5,308 nt of DNA, taken from DASRCB01 sp035653295 (lineage in GTDB: Bacteria; Acidobacteriota; Terriglobia; Bryobacterales; Bryobacteraceae). The position numbers and the translations under genes are program-made. The notes beneath the pieces are model-generated. The model was given only the letters and a program-made list of their open reading frames with translations, was not told the origin of the DNA and searched no databases. Location of the stretch: assembly GCA_035653295.1 (NCBI GenBank), contig DASRCB010000219.1, positions 1-5,308 on the forward strand, read 5' to 3'. Positions 5,218-5,308 of this stretch are shown here, piece by piece (positions within the stretch are counted from its first letter, which is position 1; every line of letters begins with the position of its first letter).

Positions 5218-5308
5218 TTATTTCCTTTCCTTCTTCTTCAACCGGGCGAGATGGGCGTCAAACCTGTCGTCCGCTTTGGCGATGAGCTGCTTATAGAAAC
5301 GCTTCTGG
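5218..5308 (-). CDS. HigB/RelE-like (Gp49-type) toxin, C-terminal fragment cut by the window edge
   Basis: The minus strand is open from the window end to TAA at 5218-5220 and encodes the last 29 residues of a basic protein. They begin QKRFYKQLIAKADD and end HLARLKKKERK. The pattern F-x-K-(13 residues)-A/L-x-R-L can be laid without gaps on the C-terminus of Gp49/HigB family toxins (from memory: a Phe-x-Lys-Lys segment followed by a basic helix). The two-base spacing to the HTH antitoxin is the strongest evidence. HigB toxins are ribosome-associated mRNA endonucleases, and that activity is inferred here. The N-terminus, most of the catalytic fold and the promoter are outside the window, so another RelE/ParE-superfamily member is possible. 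Confidence 0.65.
   Translation of the reverse strand, partial: QKRFYKQLIAKADDRFDAHLARLKKKERK

Noticed and set aside
4664..5296. 210-codon plus-strand open frame at the right end
   Set aside because: It is antisense to the HTH antitoxin and the toxin end. Its C-terminal part mirrors the antitoxin codons, and such antisense frames are a common misannotation over HigA-like genes.
1..5308. CRISPR array, tRNA, rRNA or insertion sequence
   Set aside because: No regularly spaced direct repeats, no tRNA-like cloverleaf with CCA or T-loop motif, and no transposase-like coding sequence or terminal inverted repeats were noticed by eye. A tRNAscan or IS search was not possible.

Overview
This window looks like chromosomal DNA of a GC-rich, Gram-negative-type bacterium. 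The best guess is an Acidobacteriota member of the Solibacter/Bryobacter kind, with Planctomycetota or Verrucomicrobiota as alternatives. The guess rests on gene content: a Tat-exported Gfo/Idh/MocA oxidoreductase, a membrane acyltransferase of the HGSNAT/COG4299 type, a membrane-anchored M28 peptidase and a stand-alone Flp pilin. There is no 16S or other phylogenetic marker, so the assignment is inference.

Layout, left to right. Bases 1-141 are probably the 3' end of a plus-strand gene of unknown function. It overlaps the GTG start of an M28 metallopeptidase (120-1529) that has one N-terminal membrane anchor and a multi-pass C-terminal membrane domain. The peptidase gene's 3' end and the following leader (1490-1576) hold several inverted repeats and a T-tract, and may act as terminator and leader. 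Next come a 59-residue Flp/type IVb prepilin (1655-1834) and a 229-base spacer with a run of small GC-rich hairpins. A Tat-signal Gfo/Idh/MocA oxidoreductase follows (2064-3431), with a strong ribosome binding site. A short hairpin lies after it, and then a ten-helix membrane acyltransferase (3554-4654) that has no Shine-Dalgarno but a -10-like box placed for leaderless transcription. The right end carries a minus-strand HigBA-like toxin-antitoxin pair: the antitoxin is complete (4865-5215) and the toxin is cut by the window edge (5218-5308). It faces the acyltransferase across a 210-base convergent spacer.

The plus-strand genes share a location theme rather than one clear pathway: all four act in or beyond the inner membrane. 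The oxidoreductase and the acyltransferase would both suit extracytoplasmic sugar or glycan processing, but their spacing (122 bases, with separate start signals) does not force a single operon. The window reads as mostly ordinary chromosomal DNA with a toxin-antitoxin locus at the edge. I found no clear evidence of a new multi-gene system, no tRNA or rRNA, no CRISPR array and no insertion sequence.
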